Positions 59,071 through 64,000 of a stretch of 64,000 nt of DNA are shown piece after piece. Every line of letters begins with the position of its first letter. The stretch's first letter is position 1. The position numbers were made by a program, and so were the translations under genes. This DNA comes from Atherinomorus stipes (Eukaryota > Chordata > Actinopteri > Atheriniformes > Atherinidae): the NCBI GenBank assembly GCA_023101725.1, contig JALJCO010000054.1, positions 444,501 through 508,500 of the forward strand, read 5' to 3'. Below the pieces are notes generated by a model. It made no database searches. It saw only the letters and a list, made by a program, of their open reading frames with translations, and was not told where the DNA came from.

Positions 59071-60389
59071 GAACAACACAGAAGAGGAAGAAGCAGAAAG
59101 GAAGGAAGACAGACAATTAATGGGTAGAGAACCAAGATAGCAACAAAGAAAAGGGGAGTGAGATATAAAAGAATACAAAAGACAGACTTGTCTGTCACAC
59201 CTCGGCTGCAGCCTGTGACTCAGATGGTTAACAGGAAAAAAAAACACTTATGGCCACTTGAATAAACATGAATTCCAACTGCACGGTGGAGAGCACATGT
59301 GTAGGTGTGTGTTTGCATACAGATAAATACTTCAAAACACACAATGACATACTTGAGGATCACACAAGAGGCTTCGTGAGACACTCACATTTATGCATTT
59401 CAAATCAGATATTCACCATCTGCAGCTGCTACCGAGAAAAAGAAATGAAGAAAAAAACAAACACCAGCACAGTTAGAGACACAGAGGCAAACGGCAAGCA
59501 GAGCCGCAGCAACACCGGTGACACCAGGCTTAGGTTTTAACTATCTGGGCTCGAACCTTGGATTAAGCAGGTTTAATTTACCCCTGCTGCCACAGGGAAT
59601 GAGTAATTCTTGCAGAACAAAGACCCGCTCCACACTGGCCCTTATCAACCCAAGCAGGTACACAACCAAACACAATGGGACGTGCATGTAATCACTTCAG
59701 CCCACATGCACACGCACACCCACCAGAGCACTTCACATTTACGCACACATAGTTTTGGTACGAACATACTAACTAATGTGAGGTAACAGTGCAGGAAAAT
59801 TGAGCTGTACCACGGCAGGATGCATGGAGAACTGCGAGTGGAAAGTTTGCTTTGTGCCTTCATTTGTCTTCGGGACTGATGACCTGGACGTCACGTGAAA
59901 GTCAGAAACTCATGCATGAGCTTACATCTGCCAAACGATGAGCTGAGATGCCTCCTGGTCAGCTGACAAATCACTTACTCTGATTATGCAACATTTATGC
60001 CCTCTATTGCTGTGCCATGTCCATTTTACACATCTTTAGTTAGTTGATGCTCTTTTTTTTTGTCAGTGACTACCAATATGTATTGAAGCTTTTCTTTTCT
60101 GCAGCCTCACCCTAAATTTCAGCTTACAAAAAGAATTAGTTTCAGTCTTGCAGAAAAAGAGATGCATTACATGCATGAGGAATCCAAGATCAAAGCTCCT
60201 TCAAACTATGAATCAAGCACGCTGCAATGAGGCATATGTAATGCAGTACTTTGAAGTTCAAAATGTTTGACATATCTTGAAACATTTAAATTGTAAGTTC
60301 CTGAAAAGTACACTGAGGCTAGTCAGGATTTTCTTACCATTCATCATGGAGAGCAAAAGTTGCCTTCTGCAGTGAAAGTGTGTGTAGCT

Positions 60390-60802
60390 TAGGGCTGCAC
60401 GATTCTGGTAAAAATGTGAATCTTGATTTTTTTTGCTTAAAATTAAGATCACGATTCTCTGAAACGATTTTTTTTCCCCAAAAGTATTTATTGCACAAAT
60501 AAACTTTAACAAAACAACCTATTCAAAAGGTAATTCAAAATAAAGCATGTGTTTGCACAAGAGCTTTGTTGGAGCATTTCTTTGGCAGATGCATAGTTGT
60601 AATTCTTTAACATTGGTTAGGGGGTGGGGAGGCAATGGCAGTGTTGCATTTGAGGGCGCTTGAAAAAATCTGGGAAAAATGGAAACTTATTTGTGATAAG
60701 CTCATGATTAAAAATGTTTCAGAATTGTTGTGGGTAGAATTGAGATTGCATGTATGTGTGAATTGAGATCACGATCTTTTAACGATTAATTGTGCAGCCC
60801 TA
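60390..60802. mobile_element. 413-bp hAT-type MITE with exact 8-bp target duplication
   Basis: GTGTAGCT occurs at 60382-60389 and 60803-60810. The ends are TAGGGCTGCACGATT and, reverse complement, TAGGGCTGCACAATTAATCG. The subterminal zones carry CGATT/AATCG motifs, and the centre has no frame. It belongs to the same broad class as 53949-54212 but a different family. Confidence 0.92.
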
Positions 60803-60810
60803 GTGTAGCT

Positions 60811-63800
60811 TCTGGCTGTCAAATGTGAAGCCACCACTTTATTAACACTTCTCCTTTTAGCGTCTAAGCTGCACTTATAGCTGAACACAGTAACATATCC
60901 AACTCTTGCATTAATCTGTAGGTGGTGGATGTGATGCTCTGTGTTAAGGTGATAAAAACAAATGCAGCTGGTAGCTGAAGCAGCAAGGGATCTCAGCTGA
61001 TCAGCTACCCTAAACCTGGATGAGCGCAGACAAAAGCAGCGGTTTGTGTATTCCCCGGGTGAGCTGGCTTTCTTATTCTTTAGTGTCCACCCAACACATT
61101 GTCCTTGAAATCTTTTCACGGTTGTCTACCTTGACCTCATTCTCCCGCTTTTGATCTGGTAAATAGGATGAAAAACACCAGACCTGAGCTCACAAGGCTC
61201 TTTGCTCTCCTCATCAATGACTTCATTGCACAGCAACGAGCTAAATAAGATTTCATGAGAGGGAAAACACCTTTTCCTGTGTTGGCTTGAATGCAACTAA
61301 ATATACCAGCTTAAATCAGCCATAACAATAAAACCCGCACAAGAGAACCACTGATCATTACAGACAAGCACAAGCGCAAAACAGCAGCACCCCTCACATG
61401 AGCTAAACACACAGCAAAACTTTATCAAACCCAGATCAGGAAACACACTGAGGAGCCTGAAGTGTTCCAACTCTGCAGGCTCAGTGTGCTCAAGCATTCA
61501 CTGGATGCACAGGAACATCCACAGTCCAAAAAGGCTTCACCCACTATCCAGAGGAAGCAATGAATCCGCTGCCAACATCATTTTTATACAGGCACCCTGG
61601 AGGTCTTGTGTCTATAGCCTATGGGGTCAAGTCTGAGCTATTTTGGCAAGACAGGAGAACGTCTGCTTTGCAGATGCCACCCTCGAAACGTTGTCTTTTG
61701 AGTCTGATAGCCACAAAGATTCAATTAAAAGCCTTTTATTTTTCATTGTTAGTCAAGACGAAGATTTAAAAAGACTTGTGTTTCATACCTTCAAAATGTT
61801 AAACAGGCTACACCAACAATCTGGTTACTTCAGTTCTGCTTTGGGTTTTTTAGGCCGTTAAAATCAGTTATTAAATGATTTTTAACGGTCCCAGTTGGCC
61901 AGTCGGTGGAAAACCAGCAAGCTCTGTTTCCTTCTTTCTATGCCTCTCATGCTAGTCCTAAGGTGATATGTGTGAGTGTGAGCATTCTCCAAGAAGTATG
62001 TGGTGGACTCATCTGAAACTAATAATACAGATTTTTACTTAGATAGAAAACACTTTGATGTGTTCTTTTAGGTTCTCTAGTTTTTTTTTCTTTACATGCC
62101 ATATTAATCATTTGTGCTATTTTTGACTTATGAATAACTTTTGGACTTAATCAAAGGAAGCAAATGCATCTACTGTAAGTCAAGTCTGCCTTGTTGTGCA
62201 AACATGAAACTGAAACAGGAGAGGCGAATGCCTTTGGGGTGTAGCTTTGATAAAACAAAGAAAAACTCTAATCTCTCTCAGCTATAGTAAGATTACTGAG
62301 TGTAAAATTGTGGATGTGGGCTCCTAATTGGCGTAGCTTTTCTTGACTTCACTTCTGTGTTCATATAATTCAGCGATAATTTTTTTTCATCTAACTATGT
62401 AGTTACCAAGATTAAATCACCATGACAATGTGAGACTCACACAAAATAATGAAGAACACAAGTACAAGGACCAGGATAACCCCCCTCCCCCCAAGGATGA
62501 AATGGTAATACTGATATTAAAATGCTATGGCACAGCTATACATATCAGTAATAAAAGCATTTGGTGGTCTAAACAGCAACTAGTTGAGGTTCACAGCTTA
62601 CTAACAGCAACAATGCCCGATGTAATCATTTTCCTGTTTATTATTCCATCTTCAGGTGGTGGGGCTGAGGTCTCCATATTTTTGAAGGCTGGAGATTTTC
62701 TGCTTAATGAATTCAGCAGTTTCTTGCTTATAATTTCTACCATCTGCTTTTTACAAGAGCAGGATATTTCCTGGGACAACAAAATTTGCTTTTCAGTCTG
62801 GCGATCATGTCAAAATTCGCATGCAGCACAAATGATAACGCAACAAAATCCCACATGTTCAAAACTGTGTGACCAAAGGCAGTGAAACCTAAATCCAACT
62901 TTTTGCATGCTCTTTTATTAAAGTAAACTGAATGTTTTTAATCTGGTAAAATAAAATTTAGTTATAAATATCACCTGGAAGTAAGACCCTCGTTGAGAAT
63001 CTCACTTTTCCAGCATGAAAGGTAAATACTCACTGACAGCTGGCTACTAAGAGGCGGTTTCCTCACCGAGGTAAGCTCCTTTAAAAATGTCGTCCTTTGC
63101 GGTTACTGACAGAGATATAGAAGGCCATGTACGATAAAGGCTACACAGCATCGGACATGTTCATATCACTATATCCTGCAAAACTGTATAAGCCTGCTCA
63201 GGATCTGTGATGCTCTGTCACAGAAGAAGCAATGAAACAGCAACACAGGCTCAACATTCATACCTGCACAGGCACATTCTTCAGCTTGTCAATGCTTGCT
63301 CCTGAACAAGAATCCCTTTCTACCACTCTATTAGTCTTTCACATCTCCCTCCTTCTGTTCCTGCTCTTGCTTACTTCATCAGGTTCAGACTCTTTGGTGC
63401 CCTGCCAACTCAGAGGAGACCAATGTTTTCTGACAAAAGCATCCAGGAAGGTACTACATAGAGTTTAGTGAATGATAAAGATGTGCTTAAGTACCATTAA
63501 ATAGAAGATAAGATTCCTTATAGTTCATGTGTATCTGTCACACAGTCACACACTGCAGGCAATGCCCTTGGTACACTGGAGTAAAACCACCAATGCCTTC
63601 CCCAATACTCTGTGCTTTGCTCCATAAACTTTAACAGCAAACCCCACTGCAGACTAGGTGATAAAAATCAAGGCCTACTTCGCACACACTCTGTAAACAT
63701 GACTAGCAGGTCCAAAAGCTGTCCTGCCTCAGTCAAATGCCCTACTGTTCTACTTAAATACTGCATTTGAAAATCATCCCAGCAAACTTGCAGCCACTTG

Positions 63801-63840
63801 GACATATTACTTTGATGTGATCATACAGTTACAATCTGCA
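60811..63840. other. Stretch without recognised elements
   Basis: It includes a small hairpin at 61852-61888 (CCGTTAAAATCA / TGATTTTTAACGG) and an open frame of 151 codons at 62430-62885 (plus) without motif. Splice-like patterns at 61130-61155 and 63381-63450 were not convincing as exons. Confidence 0.4.
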
Positions 63841-63848
63841 AGAATTTT

Positions 63849-63864
63849 GTGTGTGTGTGTGTGT
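63849..63864. repeat. (TG)8 microsatellite
   Basis: Eight TG units followed by C-rich sequence. Confidence 0.9.
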
Positions 63865-63894
63865 CCCCTCAGCCCCCCCCCCTCGCTACTCACA

Positions 63895-63923
63895 CTCAAG
63901 CTGCTATCAGCTTGAGCTGATAG
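63895..63923. repeat. Two interlocking perfect 9-bp inverted repeats
   Basis: CTCAAGCTG (63895-63903) pairs with CAGCTTGAG (63908-63916), and CTATCAGCT (63904-63912) pairs with AGCTGATAG (63915-63923). The second structure uses the loop and right arm of the first. Confidence 0.9.
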
Positions 63924-64000
63924 AGGCTGTGGTTAGGAACTTCCCCTCCTGTGACTCTGCACTTCAAACTGAGGCCCACAATAGCAGCAAAGTAAAGATG

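Larger units (their letters stand above)
51475..64000 (-). other. inpp4b: Upstream inpp4b intron and/or 5' region; N-terminal coding exons not seen
   Basis: I searched the minus strand for the preceding C2 sequence (a VYDVKDK-like strand, an EGTRDPLFL-like loop) and did not recognise it, so the missing exons are either beyond 64000 or too diverged for me to see. Transposons, microsatellites and a possible 5' exon within this range are listed separately. Confidence 0.5.

Noticed and set aside
61130..61155. 26-nt segment with a strong acceptor and donor pattern (minus)
   Set aside because: Very short, with no reading-frame fit to inpp4b. Splice-like motifs of this quality occur by chance in 12 kb of intron.
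62430..62885. 151-codon plus-strand ORF
   Set aside because: No motif, AT-rich codons and no splice context; the antisense frame at 62591-62782 looks equally protein-like.
63381..63450. Plus-strand splice-flanked segment (acceptor CTTCATCAG, donor GAAG|GTAC)
   Set aside because: No recognisable peptide, and no partner exon on the plus strand.
1..64000. CRISPR array, toxin-antitoxin, phage or operon-type system
   Set aside because: No evenly spaced direct repeats, ribosome-binding sites or gene-dense strands. Splice sites, microsatellites and fish transposons show nuclear vertebrate DNA.

Overview
The window is vertebrate nuclear DNA, almost certainly from a teleost fish and probably a percomorph. 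It is AT-rich and intron-dominated, with no dense coding, no operons and no bacterial or phage-like gene order. It is full of repeat types typical of fish: a Tc1-like transposase relic, several hAT elements with 8-bp target duplications, PIF/Harbinger-type elements with TTA duplications, an L2/CR1-type LINE, tRNA-derived SINE pieces and many microsatellites. The species call rests on repeat style and on the one recognised gene, not on a database match.

The one host gene I can support is inpp4b (inositol polyphosphate 4-phosphatase type II B) on the minus strand. Two internal exons encode consecutive parts of its N-terminal C2 domain: 51395-51474 (80 bp) and 5234-5345 (112 bp). Both have canonical splice sites. 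The first ends two bases into an Arg codon and the second supplies the missing base, and the joined peptide matches vertebrate INPP4B as I remember it. The intron between them is 46,049 bp. Catalytic exons would lie left of base 1. Upstream N-terminal coding exons were not found between 51475 and 64000. A possible 5' exon or promoter area lies at about 58.57-59.0 kb.

Layout: 1-627 Tc1 relic; 628-5233 next intron, quiet; 5234-5345 exon; 5.35-11.2 kb quiet intron; 11.3-19.1 kb a patchwork of unclassified, promoter-like and purine-skewed segments; 22.2-35.7 kb the main transposon belt (LINE tail, possible solo LTR, hAT, Harbinger and TTA-MITE elements); 36-40.9 kb quiet; 40.9-46.1 kb hAT relic and L2-type LINE; 47.6-49.4 kb SINE piece and a TIR element; 51395-51474 exon; 53.7-56.1 kb a dense island of SINE, hAT MITEs, a GT/telomere-like tandem and a 655-bp foldback element; 58.5-59.1 kb possible 5' exon; 60.39-60.80 kb hAT MITE; the remainder is quiet.

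The genes do not form a pathway. The window is one long intron and its flanks, with transposons inserted as passengers. I found no convincing new multi-gene system. The most unusual structures are the foldback element, a Harbinger remnant in which two opposed gene starts abut at a deletion junction, a near-perfect hairpin inside a SINE, and two segments with extreme strand composition that may be assembly problems.
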